Below, piece after piece: positions 54,772-64,000 of a DNA stretch of 64,000 nucleotides (positions within the stretch are counted from its first letter, which is position 1; every line of letters begins with the position of its first letter). The notes beneath the pieces were generated by a model. It did not search any database, was not told where the DNA came from, and was given only the letters and a program-made list of their open reading frames with translations. The DNA comes from Linanthus parryae (Eukaryota; Streptophyta; Magnoliopsida; Ericales; Polemoniaceae): assembly GCA_023055425.1 (NCBI GenBank), contig JALGPY010000009.1, positions 32,407,275-32,471,274 on the forward strand, given 5' to 3'. A program made the translations under genes and the position numbers.

Positions 54772-54875
54772 TGTAACACCCTGCAAATTTCTAGGGGTTT
54801 ATATAATGTAAATCGGATTTTTGGGACAAACGTGTAAATAGCATCTTCCCAACTCTGAGGGGTGGGGGTGTTACA
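54772..54875 (+). repeat. Mini-chromovirus 3' LTR
   Basis: It starts TGTAACACCCTGC and ends GGGGTGTTACA; the duplication CCTTG follows. Confidence 0.85.
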
Positions 54876-54880
54876 CCTTG

Positions 54881-55438
54881 CACGCTCTGTGAGTGTTTTA
54901 TTCATGCGCCCTGCAACTCCATTAAATCTAGGCTTATATGGAATTGTCTTGTGTCTCTTCTTGCCATTCTCCAAGAAGAAATCCTCAGACTAGTTGCTGC
55001 AATACTCGCCACTGTTATCAGATCTCAAACACGTAAGTTTCCAACCCGTCTCATTCTGAACATTAGCCTTCCACTTCTTGAACTCATCAAAACACATCTG
55101 ATTTTTCTTTAAGAAGTAACCCCATCGTTTTATAGTGGAATCATCAATGTAAGAAACAAATTAAAACGCACCTTCATTGGAAGCTACCTTCCCTGGACCC
55201 CATGCATCTTTATGTACTAACTCCAACTTCTTAAGCTTTCAAACGCGGCTAACATTGGTGAAGCTATGGTACTATCCATTCGGTTAGACCCTATGCTTGC
55301 CTCTTTTGAGAATTTTATGCATTCCCTTCTCAGTCATGTGTCCTAGCAGGTGGTGCAGGGTACTCGCGCCAATATCAGAAGACGTCGTAGCTATGGTATT
55401 GTCCGTTCCTGAAGTCACATACAAAGTAACCTCCTTCT
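54881..55438 (-). pseudogene. Tork-like integrase, upstream part
   Basis: On the minus strand there is a block with GKKRHKTIPYKPRFNGVAGR and MNKTLTERARC (normally the PQQNGVAERMNRT block with the catalytic Glu). Upstream in broken frames are traces of FKKNQMCFDEFKKW-like and GWKLTCLRSDN-like sequence. Stops are frequent. The element is cut at 55439 by an Angela-type LTR. Confidence 0.75.
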
Positions 55439-56276
55439 TGTTGGAGTAGATGCCCTAGAGGCAATCTTATTTTATTATGAACATTGTTTTTGGCTACAAT
55501 ATTCACTTATCATTTATATAGATATTTAATATAATGAATTACTTATATTACAATTCTTATTTATCTTATATAGCCCAAGCCAAGTATATTGATTAATAGG
55601 ACGGTCACTTTAGACTAGTATGTGGGTAGATTGATAAGGAGATGTCAAGTCTAACACAAGGGTATGCATTAGGAGTAATGTCATACTGGATTGACCCACC
55701 ACGAAAAGGCTACATCGAAATTATGTGAATGTCACAAGTGCTTCTCGTAAGTGCAATGGTGTTGTAGTCCTTAGACTTGAAGTCACTAGATACTCTAGTT
55801 GTGAGTTATCATGTTTTGATCTCGTCAAACGTTGAACCGTAATTGGGTAACTATAAAGGCGGTAATCGGACATGATATGAAGCAAGATGAGAGATTTTAG
55901 TGATGTGTAATGGATTTTTCCTCCCACATAACGGGAGTAAATATCCATAGGCCACTCGACGGGTAGAGCTTATGGATTGTCTGGCCAGAATCAGATAAAT
56001 CAATACGTGATATTGTAGTTATCTTTTCAGAAAATTCTATTCCCAGGATCGAGAAACTATGGGTTGGATATACGGGTGTGACGCTTATGTCTCGTGTCCA
56101 ATCCGTATATAGAGACAAAGGGACATACACAACACATTAACATTGGTTGGATTTGTCAAATCACTGACTATTTGTATTAGTTGGGTAGCATTGATGTGTT
56201 TCTAGTCACCGCTCAATGTTTGTAATTATTAGTGCCAACTTAATAGAAACTTGCAGGGTCACACACCATAAAATGT
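55439..56276 (+). repeat. Truncated Angela/BARE-type LTR
   Basis: It begins TGTTGGAGTAGATGCCCTAG and resembles the element B LTR more than that of element A. It stops after about 838 bases, at CACACACCATAAAATG, where SIRE-like sequence begins. No primer site or coding sequence follows. Confidence 0.8.
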
Positions 56277-56420
56277 TAAAATACAATAATGTAGGCAGTA
56301 ATACAGGATCAATAATCCAGAAGGGGGGATTGAATAGAGTATGGAAGCTTTTTAAAAAAGAGTGGTTTCAAAGAAGTTTGTAGAAAGCAGGGAGTATTTC
56401 AAGGCGTTGAAATGACTTTC

Positions 56421-56810
56421 AAGTACTTGAAATCAAAACAGAGAGTAGGAAGTTTTGTCATCTTTTCCAGTGTTCTTTTCTGGTTCTTCATCTGTAACAT
56501 TCTCTTTTCCTCTGTCAGCTTTTGTATCCTTCTTCTTCTTCACCTTCTAAGGGCTAGCGATCTGTTCCTCTGGTTGTTTCTCAGGTTCAGTTGAATATGT
56601 CTTCTTCTTCTTACTACAAGTTTGATTATGATCCTTCTTGGTCTTCTTCTTTGGAGGAGAGGAAGCCTTTTCTAGACTTAGAGTTCCGGAGCTGGAAACT
56701 TAGGGTTTGAACTTCTTCTTTAGCAGTCTTTCTCTTCTTTTCAGTACCTTTCTTAGGACCTCTAACCATCTTAATTCTTTCAAATGTTCTTCTTGAGCTA
56801 ATTACGGTTT
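56421..56810 (-). pseudogene. SIRE-2 extra-ORF remnant
   Basis: Lysine- and serine-rich coding remnants (SRRTFERIKMVRG, EKKRKTAKEEVQ, SPPKKKTKKDHN) match the N-terminal half of the SIRE-1 extra ORF, with stops and frameshifts. The folded C-terminal half is missing. Confidence 0.7.
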
Positions 56811-56840
56811 CACGGTATTAGAAGAGAGAGGCGTGAGTGT

Positions 56841-56843
<3 letters not shown>

Positions 56844-56871
<28 letters not shown>
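56844..56871. repeat. (GA)n microsatellite
   Basis: About 14 GA units lie within the SIRE-2 leader of the extra ORF, at a place where SIRE-1 has a shorter GAGAGAGA stretch. Confidence 0.95.
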
Positions 56872-56875
<4 letters not shown>

Positions 56876-56934
56876 AAATACTTAAGAGTTTGATTTTGAA
56901 AAAAGGAAAGATTCACTACAGGAATTATTGCTAA

Positions 56935-57205
56935 ATACGACGGACAAAAACTGTCGTTTTTCAGTCGAAAACCGTCGTATTTATTAAAAACGACGGACAA
57001 CTCTACCGTCGTATCGAACGGCGTGGTTTAATGCTAAACGACAGCTGCCTTCCCGTCGTTTATTTAAATACGACGGTAATATGTAAAGCGTCGTATTTAT
57101 TTACATAAAAACGACGCTAAGTTGTGACCGTGGTTTATATAAATACAGCAGTAAGTAGGAACTCGTCGTTTATTTAATTAGTGCAATTTAAAAACCGTCG
57201 TTTGT
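56935..57205. repeat. CACTA left subterminal repeats
   Basis: Many copies of ACGACGG, CCGTCGT or GTCGTTT occur in both orientations; short inverted pairs can form hairpins. The right end (60490-60870) has the same motif. Confidence 0.8.
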
Positions 57206-57211
57206 TTATAA

Positions 57212-57232
57212 AATATATATATATATATATAT
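57212..57232. repeat. (AT)n microsatellite
   Basis: A short AT dinucleotide run directly follows the left subterminal repeats. Confidence 0.9.
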
Positions 57233-57234
57233 GT

Positions 57235-60200
57235 AAATATATAATAAAAGGATATATATAAATTCCTAACACTTCTATCCTTCATCCAATTTGCACAGTC
57301 AATTTATATGCAAAATTCCACTTACATACACCATTGCTGTAATGTTTTCACATTTTTCATTTATTTTTCACAAAACAATACAAATACTAGTCTTCAACTC
57401 ATGCCCAGCAAATTAAAAACAACATTAGAACCAGTAACATCCAATTTTTCATGGCAAATCTACTACAAAATAAGTTCTAGTTCATATCCTTATATATGAA
57501 GACACAGTTAACTAAATCCAAAAGCTGCCCTTCCTTCGACTCTTCCGACGCGAGTTCCACTGTGTATATTCTCGAAGCTGTAAAATAAAGAGAGATTTTG
57601 GAATTAACTTACTGAACCCAAATATCAATTCGAAAAACTCTAACCGTGTAAATTTAATGTAATTTCCAGTTTCATTGCCCCGGTTACATTTTGCTTTGTT
57701 TTCTCAGGGTTTAGTAGCACCACATTTTCCTCTTCCAGATAATGAAAGCTCTGTAGCTCACCTGCGGGGCATGGATATGAAATAATTGTCATGGAAAGGA
57801 TTTCAACCCAAATTTCTCAAACAACAAGTTAAAAACAAACATAAACAACCACAAGATGCTATCAAGTAATAGTCAGCATTGCCGTGGAAAGAATCAGAAT
57901 ATTGGAGATGCCAAAAGATAAGTAGCATATTACCAAGAACCTAAAATTATCATGATTTCAAGAATCTAATATTATGAATATTGACACTATATTAGATTTA
58001 CAAGTTTGTTGCATTGAACACATACATAAATTCTTAATTATTTGAGTGCCTCAATGGGTTTTGTGTGTAAGAGTTCTTCGTGGAGTCCAAATGAACCGCA
58101 CAATATCTCAGGTTATTAACTGTAATATTCAAAGGCAGTGGCAGAGGAAGTATATATATATAGGGTAACATAGATTGTGGAACAAATAGCTAGAGATCAA
58201 ATATGAGAACAAGAAGAATAAGTGTAAACGAGTTCATTTCGCGCTCTGTTCTTTTCTAAGATTGGACCATACCCAGATTGATTTGGAAACAATAAATTAA
58301 GGTACCAAACAGGCTCCAAAATTATTTGTCCCAAGTCCAACAATTCTTAGATTGGTAGTATTGATCAGTCCTCCGCATTCAGCCATGACTTGAATCAAGG
58401 AAATAACATAGCCTATAACGATAAACATAGTACCCATCCAGAGGAGACCTAAAATTTAAGCATTAAAAGTCAATTTGACACAGAAACCCTATGACCATAG
58501 TAAAAGCCCGACTTTATAACAAACTCATCACAAAACAAAATCTGTCAAAACTTTTTCTGACTACTCCAAACATAATGTGTAAAGTAAAACATGATTAAAA
58601 AACTGATAGTAGTTATCATATGGGGGTGCTAAACTGCCTAATTGATCTACATTACACACTATCTTATATCTTCCTCTTTCAGTCCTGGCTGAGGCCCAAA
58701 TCAGCATATCAAAACTGAAACTATTATAAACAGATCAAATTGATGAAATTTACATATTTTAGGAATCTACGATTAGCACGCAGTAACTCAGTAGTAAATT
58801 TTATTTCCTTTGTAACCAAGCAAATCATATAGACTTACTACAAGATTGCTCTATTCCCCAGTTTTCAAAATCAAGGAAACAATTAAATTTCTTCTATTGT
58901 AGCTTAGATTAGGAATTCATACGTAATTTTCTTTCAATGTTTATCACAGAAACATGAGCCAGTCTCTAGTTGCGCAAGTGAATTAGTACTACTACTAATT
59001 AGTTTATTCACATTGCACAAGAGTCTTATTCACAAATCCATTTTAATTGGCAGGATGCTAGTAACAACTGCTGAGGTAAGCCTATTCAAACTTGTATTAT
59101 AGAGACAATTAATGGAGATTTGGACATACCAGCCTCTCAAGAACCCACAACCATGGGCCGTGATTTTTGTGGTGGTAGTGTTGAGCCGGTTGGGAGAAGT
59201 AACCTTGGTCGCTGATAGAAGCATGATGCAGCGGTGGGTATGCAGGCGTTGGACCGCCTGCGACAATAAACCCAATTCAGAACACGAAATCCATGAACGA
59301 GTGAAGAATCAACACGTTAATAATGATCTTTGAATGTGTTCTTCTTTGCATAGGGAGGAGTAGTGTGTTTTGGTCCTTCATGTGCAATGTCTAGTCTATA
59401 TTGTATTAGATATATTAATAATAAATCTTGTGAGTCTTAAGCCTCCAGTTCTGTTTTCTTTTAGGTATTTTGGTTACTATGGGGCACTTCCTAAGATTCT
59501 CACTTGACTTTCTGGTGTTCAAACAAGTAACAAACTCTAACTGTGCAATTGTAAGAGAAGAAATATACAAGAGTTTCAGAGTGGGGGAAATTAAGGTCAC
59601 TTACACTGGTCAACAAGTTTGCTACCAGAAAGTTTTCTAATAAACTCTCGTGGAAAAGTAGAGTGTTAGAGAACCACAGAAAGAAGCAAAATAGAGAGAT
59701 AAAATTGTAGAAAATTATGAGTATCTTTCTAATGGATTACATAGAAACTCTTGAATAGTAAACCAACCAAGAAATCAAGGAAATTAACCAATACTAAGAG
59801 ATCATGCTAACAATGAAACCCAACTCAAGTAGTCATTGTTCGTACAAAGATCTGTATCTATTCATGTCATAACAATAGAACCCTGTCACAACATACAAGA
59901 GAGACACTTACATAGTCAAATTCAGGAAACTAACAATGACTCAAATTGGATTAGAAACCGTAGGAAAACTATACGAATAACTCAAATTTGAAGCGAAAAC
60001 CCTAGAAAACGTACCAGCTAGACCATTGTTTAGACCCTTCAACTGATGCAGAGTCGGAATAGATCCCAGTATTCACCAATTGATGCCCAAAAATCAACTA
60101 CTACCATAGCCAATAGAGAGACAGTAAGAAGTCTTCTCTAAATCAAGTCAAGATGAGGGATAAAAGAGATGAGAATATACCGTTTACTAACCAGGTATCT

Positions 60201-60480
60201 ACGCAATTCTCAGATGGGGATCGATGTACACCTTCGTTCTCTGATTGAAGAAAGAAGGGTGGAGATGGATAGGATAAGGGGATCGCATGTCTCATGGGTC
60301 GGCGAAGAAAGTGGGTAGTCTCGTGGGTCGGCGATCGAGGTAGGGTTGGGAGCGAGATATGTGAGGATAAGTAATTGGAGCCCACAAATAGTGATCCAAG
60401 TGGATTTTTTTTTTTTTTGAGATAAATGATCCAAGTGGATAAAGTGGCGGGATCGTCAAAAGTTTGGAGCGGGGTTGTGA
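57235..60480. other. Interior of the CACTA transposon
   Basis: Mostly AT-rich non-coding sequence. More GC-rich patches at 59110-59300 and 60180-60380 (with a repeated GTGGGTCGGCGA/CATGGGTCGGCGA block) look unlike the rest and could be captured host fragments. I recognise no protein. Possible exon pieces are too short to name. Confidence 0.4.
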
Positions 60481-60542
60481 AAAACTTTTGGAGGGTTAAA
60501 TTTACCGTCGCATTTTGTAATTTATGACGGTCTAATTGTACA

Positions 60543-60714
60543 AGAGCAATGCTACACATCCCTACATACACATCACAACCATGTCCCAACTTGACCACCT
60601 CAACAACAGGACCCACCACTATATTTATTATTTTCAAAGTGATTGGTGGGTGTGGTTGATGTGGCAAGTTGGGACATGGTAGGGATGTCTATGTTGGGAC
60701 ACATAGCATTTTTG
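60543..60714. mobile_element. 172-bp MITE with 9-bp target duplication
   Basis: The perfect 9-base repeat AATTGTACA flanks it (60534-60542, 60715-60723). The ends are imperfect inverted repeats (AATGCTACACATCCC against the complement of GGGACACATAGCATT), and inner parts (CATGTCCCAACTTG / CAAGTTGGGACATG) are exact complements. A 9-bp duplication points to a Mutator-type mobiliser. It sits inside the CACTA element. Confidence 0.85.
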
Positions 60715-60879
60715 AATTGTACAACTGTGGTATTTAATGTTAAATACGACGGTAAAAAAAGTTTAAGCGACGTAAATAATATATATACGACGGTAATTTA
60801 GTGACCGCCGTATTTATCTTTAAATACGACGGTAACTTCTTGATTACCGTCGTTTTAAACAACATTTTCTGTAGTGATT

Positions 60880-61245
60880 TCCAGTTTCAGTTAAATTCAA
60901 ATTTTTGTGTGACGTGGGAAAGGAAATAGTATAATAGTAATTTGAAAAGAAATAATTTAAAAAGGTAAAAAGCAATGATGAGAAATTATCTACAGAGATA
61001 ACACCCAACACTAAAGATCCAATTTATTGACTATGTGTCATACATACTTATTTTCAAGGATTTTGAAAGACTTTCAAGGCCTAAAAAAGCTATACTGCTG
61101 AAGAAAATAAAATCAAGGCTTTGAAAAGATTTTCAAGGATTTGAAATCCTTTCAAAACTTCGAAACACATAATACTTACCTGATACTCCCCCTAAACCAA
61201 TTTTTCCTTATTTAGCATGCCCAGTTATAATCTTATTTTCGCACT
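60880..61245 (-). other. SIRE-2 spacer downstream of pol
   Basis: It matches SIRE-1 44030-44405, including ACTCCCCCTAAACCAAT and several CAAGG palindrome variants at 61057-61150. Sequence diverges after 61245, where the RT and RNase H regions are missing. Confidence 0.65.
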
Positions 61246-61409
61246 ATTACCTATATGAAAATCATGGGAAAAATCGGATTCAATTGTCAAATGGTGGAGA
61301 CGTATCCGCCTATATTCCAACCAATGTCATCTCTATTGCTGATGGACAGATTTGTTCTCAAACTACGGAACCAACTGCTTTCACACCGGGAAAAGAACAT
61401 CGTGAGCTA
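61246..61409. other. Unidentified filler between SIRE-2 pieces
   Basis: It has no similarity to SIRE-1 that I can see, and sits exactly where RT and RNase H are missing. It may be filler DNA from a repair event or a fragment of another repeat. Confidence 0.4.
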
Positions 61410-62110
61410 AGGGGCTTGTACCATCTCAACTGGATGAGATGAAACATATATGAATCTCTTCCTTGGTGTCCATGGTTCGGGTTCTCCAGGAAGCATTTCA
61501 AGTCTTTGAGAACTTCAGCAAGTGGCGTGTCCAATTTAATTTTCTTGATGTTCATTTTCAAGGCTTTGAGACCCACTTTCAAGGTCTTGAAAACTCCTTT
61601 TGTTTTCCTGCAAGTCTTCCTTGGAACCATTTGCAGGCTCTGCTTCATCCTATGACTCATTCTTGTTCAAATTCAAGTCAAGATTTTCCTTATCATTGTT
61701 GTGAACAAAACAAGTGCAGCCAAAAAGTTTGAAGTAAGAGATGTTTGGATTTTTCCTTTGAAAATCTCATAAAGGGTCTTCTTAAAGATAGGCCTAATCT
61801 GACACATGTTAATTATATAGTTGGCAGTGTTTACAGCTTCTGCCCAAAAGGATTTTGGCAACTTGTTCTCCAGAAGCATTGTCCAGGACATGTCTTCAAA
61901 AGTCATGTTCTTTCTTTCAACAACACCATTCTTGAGCACAGGCTTTGCAAACCTCTTCATCCTTGAACTTGATAGAAGGAATACCTCTCACCAGGTCTTT
62001 AGAAACTAATTTGTTCAAAGTGTACAAGCTAATGTGTCCAAGCTTTCTGTGCGAAAGCTTTGAATCATCTTTCAAGGCCTTGAGGCACTTCAGACTTTCT
62101 CTTGCAGCTT
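61410..62110 (-). pseudogene. SIRE-2 integrase and linker fragment
   Basis: On the minus strand an integrase piece (61673-61960) has the Glu-containing NGVVERKNMTFEDMSW block and FWAEAVNTANYIINMCQIRP. Just upstream lie GAG-pre-integrase traces (to 62110). The linker (61358-61660) has NPNHGHQGRDSYMFH and ALK repeats encoded by the CAAGGC palindrome. A deletion of the catalytic Asp region brings CKxC-like sequence next to the Glu block. Confidence 0.8.
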
Positions 62111-62276
62111 GCTTATTAAACCTATAGTTGTTTATTGCTTGTTAAACCTACAAGCTAATGTTATCTTTGTTTTTAGGTTCAATTACTTATTTTCCACCTC
62201 CAGTTTGGGGTAATGATCCATATGACACCCCCAGTTTTGAAACTTGCTTATTAAACCTATAGTTGTTTATTGCTTG
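62108..62276. repeat. 34-base direct repeat pair
   Basis: An identical 34-base block starting CTTGCTTATTAAACCTATAG occurs at 62108-62141 and 62243-62276. It lies between SIRE-2 coding traces and the LTR, where gag should be. The flanking text includes ACCCCCAGTTTTG, found in many plant intergenic repeats. Confidence 0.85.
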
Positions 62277-62606
62277 AAATCAACAACTGGAATTTTCCCA
62301 TCCAAAAATTCCGTTAGTTGACGGTTTTTCAGAGGCAAATAGTACAATATTACAAAAATAAGAACACGGAGAACAACCATCACCACCGCCGAATTAAACC
62401 AAAATCCGGAATAAAAAACACAAATTTCGATAGATTTATTTATCTCATTTCTCCTAATTTTCAACATTAACAAAAATCAACAATTTTCTTTTAGAAAAGA
62501 ACAAACAGAATGTCATTCCTGAAAAATGAATATGTGTCCCACCTTTCCAAAAAACACCATTAAAGCATTGAAATCAAACTCAAATCGAGCAACTGAGCAA
62601 CAACCA
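62277..62606. other. AT-rich sequence without recognised features
   Basis: It lies between the direct repeat and the SIRE-2 LTR. No primer site is seen before the LTR (the bases read GCAACAACCA), so the boundary region has been rearranged. Confidence 0.4.
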
Positions 62607-63830
62607 TGAAAGTGTGTAATGCAAGTGTAAATATAGGATCTAATACTCTAGAGGGGGGTTGAATAGAGTATGCAAACTTTTGCTACAGTTGAACTTTTAA
62701 AACTCTAACACAAGAAACGAATGAGATCACAAAGCTTTGAAAAGGTTTGGAAAGAGTTAAAGCAGTTAAGAACAATCTGAAACTTCAAAGCTTTTGAGCT
62801 GGAAAATTTCTCGAAAGCTTTGGAGCAACTTGTTTAGTACTTGTCTAGTTTGCAGAATGAAAGAACATTGCAGTAAGTAAATAATACAAGGATTTTTACA
62901 AAGTTCAGTAACAATTGGACCAACTCTCTGTTTGAGGGACTCGATCCCTATTGAGCACACTTCTTATTAATAACCCTGATTTAGCCCTAGATCTCAAGAC
63001 TAAGTGAGCTACCTTACACTTATACAGCTTGTGGTTCCAAACCTATCTAGTTACAACTACAATCTTATGAAACAATAAGAAACTCTTGTTGTTCACTTGA
63101 GAAACAAACTTCTAAAGTTGGTGAGGTTAAGTAACACTTAATAATATTAAAATTGAAAGCACAATTAAGAAGATAGAAAAAAAATAAGCAGTGAATGCTC
63201 AGAAGTGTTCTTCAGATTCTTGATGACTTGATCTTCTCCAGCACTGTTGAATCCTTTACTGATTTGAAGAGAAGTTTGAGTTGATCTCCCACGAATGAAA
63301 CACTCTTCTTTTTATAGTGATCAGCCCTCTCTCAGTGTGTCTTCTCCTTTTTGAAATTCAAATCTACTTAAAAACAAACAGCAGCAACTGCTTGAGAGAT
63401 ATAACGAACTAATATCCTACAAATCCTCATCCCTGAGATGATTCTTTCAACAGCTATGTTTGAATAGCCAGTAGATTTTGTTAGAAATGTTTGAACAACC
63501 AAACAACCATGCATAATCTCAGCATAAAGATTAAACACAATCCACAAACAATAACACATCAAATTTTATCTGTTTGACAGATCAGTTTATCCAATAAACT
63601 TAGTTATTTTTCTGAGATACAATCAATTGATATAACCATATGCATATATATCTAGGATATGATAAATAATATGATTAAGAGTTAAAATAACTCAAAATCA
63701 AGTCATTAACTCAGATAAGTTTTCCTGAAGATAGAAAACATTAGCCAATATAAACAGTTAAGAGCATAGGACAATTCTCAAAGCTTTGGAGCTTTGATTT
63801 CCAGTTCACAGTTTAGGCCTACAAGATGAA
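62607..63830 (-). repeat. SIRE-2 5' LTR (right end approximate)
   Basis: It starts TGAAAGTGTGTAATGCAAG and shares with the SIRE-1 LTR the GAGGGGGGTTGAATAGAGTA block, a GTTCAGT..TTGGACC block and a GAGGGA.TNGATCCCT block. CAAAGCTTTG-type palindromes are frequent. The outer end cannot be fixed exactly. Confidence 0.7.
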
Positions 63831-64000
63831 TCTTGTAATCAATCTAATGGTGGAAATATGGGCCGACCCGCATGCCAATTTGGCACGGCCCGCCCCGGAA
63901 CGCTCTAAACACGCCCCAAGCACGGCCCACTCCACCCTCCGACACGACACTGCCCGCTCAAAGGCGTGCTCAACCTGTGGCACAGCCGGGTCACGTTCCT
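63831..64000. other. GC-rich sequence of unknown type at window end
   Basis: GC content rises sharply relative to the neighbouring LTR, with repeated GGCACGGCCC/CACGGCCCAC/CACGCCCC motifs. It is probably the edge of another repetitive element continuing beyond the window. No coding frame is evident. Confidence 0.4.

Larger units (their letters stand above)
53880..54875 (+). mobile_element. Mini-chromovirus: 996-bp non-autonomous LTR element
   Basis: LTRs of about 111 and 104 bases (53880-53990 and 54772-54875) both run TGTAAC.. to ..GGGGTGTTACA, and a perfect 5-bp duplication CCTTG flanks the element (53875-53879, 54876-54880). The LTR start TGTAACACCCTG and the block before the 3' LTR (TTCGGGGACGAAGATT, then AAGGGGGG) are typical of plant chromoviruses of the Tekay/Del type. 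The roughly 780-base interior has no gag or pol, so it depends on other elements. It is inserted in the Tork-like integrase. Confidence 0.9.
34199..55438 (-). mobile_element. Tork/Tnt1-like Copia, broken by nested insertions
   Basis: Minus-strand pieces form one element: 3' LTR (about 34199-34941), purine tract, RNase H (34942-35475), RT and linker (52222-53879) and integrase (54881-55438). The gap 35476-52221 is the Angela-type nest, and 53880-54875 is a mini-chromovirus. Joining the RNase H and RT flanks across the nest restores a continuous reading frame (FERVYVNSYMAGDVD), proving they were contiguous. The 5' end is cut off by an Angela-type LTR fragment at 55439. The coding sequence has many stops. 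Confidence 0.82.
56914..60876. mobile_element. CACTA DNA transposon, 3963 bp, no recognisable transposase
   Basis: The ends read CACTACAGGAA at 56914 and TTCTGTAGTG at 60876 (inverted CACTACAGAAA), with the 3-bp duplication ATT on both sides (56911-56913, 60877-60879), as expected for CACTA/En-Spm. Subterminal regions are packed with ACGACGG/CCGTCGT motifs in both orientations (about 56935-57205 and 60490-60870), candidate transposase-binding sites. I find no TNP2-like transposase. A short exon-like piece sits at 57512-57577 (minus; preceded by ATTTTACAG, encoding REYTQWNSRRKSRRKGSFWI). It is likely non-autonomous. Confidence 0.9.
56277..63830 (-). mobile_element. SIRE-2: decayed SIRE-like element interrupted by a CACTA transposon
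   Basis: On the minus strand, 3' to 5', it has an LTR end fragment (56277-56420), extra-ORF remnant, spacer, a small integrase and linker piece (61410-62110) and an LTR (62607-63830). RT, RNase H and most of gag are deleted. The order and sequence match SIRE-1, including CAAGGC palindromes. The CACTA element 56914-60876 lies in its spacer. Boundaries on the right are approximate. Confidence 0.75.

Noticed and set aside
55439..56276. 3' LTR partner of element B
   Set aside because: It shares the LTR family but is diverged from 38966-40374, begins with its own complete 5' edge, and abuts unrelated elements on both sides, so a separate fragment is more likely.
60143..60667. 174-codon minus-strand open frame in the CACTA element
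   Set aside because: It crosses the MITE and its target duplication and the CCGTCG subterminal repeats, and has low-complexity composition, so it is a chance frame.

Overview
This is plant nuclear DNA, most likely from a flowering plant (probably a eudicot), and almost all of it is transposable elements. The evidence is: plant-type Ty1/copia and Ty3/gypsy polyproteins; primer-binding sites matching plant initiator tRNA-Met and tRNA-Asp; a CACTA DNA transposon; MITEs; long A/T tracts. I see no bacterial gene, rRNA gene, tRNA gene or CRISPR array. No complete host gene is visible. The only host signals are a promoter-like stretch with a 5' leader and splice donor (about 4340-4685), an unexplained open frame (10803-11216) and a possible small exon (30910-30978).

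Left part (1-30752). Copia-1 (+, enters from the left edge, to about 3790) is a decayed pol followed by its 3' LTR. After a short host segment comes Copia-2 (-, 4686-9022), complete at both ends with target duplication GTTTG and 121-bp LTRs but no gag. A host segment (9028-11453) follows. Copia-3 (-, 11459-30752) is split by a nearly intact Athila-like Gypsy element (-, 14540-28474). The Gypsy element has 1635-bp LTRs, duplication CAAAC, a perfect tRNA-Asp primer site, gag-pol in one frame with two stops, and an envelope-position ORF in one frame with two TAG stops. It also carries an unusual array of nested palindromes in the internal spacer and in both LTRs.

Middle part (30753-55438). A short host-like stretch is followed by a small coding-poor LTR element (31669-33478) beside two copies of a 285-bp repeat. 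Next is a Tork/Tnt1-like Copia on the minus strand, running from about 34199 to 55438 and broken by nested insertions. Angela/BARE-type element A (+, 35476-52221, flanked by CATAT) sits in its RNase H region. Inside A are a second Angela-type element B (+, from 38966) and a SIRE/Maximus-like element (-, to 50788). B and the SIRE element are fused by a deletion near 43205. A 996-bp mini-chromovirus (53880-54875, duplication CCTTG) interrupts the Tork integrase.

Right part (55439-64000). An Angela-type LTR fragment joins a second, more decayed SIRE-like element (-). This element holds a 3963-bp CACTA transposon without recognisable transposase (56914-60876, duplication ATT), which itself holds a 172-bp MITE with a 9-bp duplication. 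The window ends in a GC-rich stretch of unknown identity.

The most unusual signals are two palindromic motif systems. One is CTGCGTATAATACGCAG in the Gypsy element, occurring as paired nested hairpins. The other is TTTCAAGGCCTTGAAA in the SIRE-like elements, present in LTR, untranslated and coding sequence. All lineage names come from recognising motifs by eye, not from a search.
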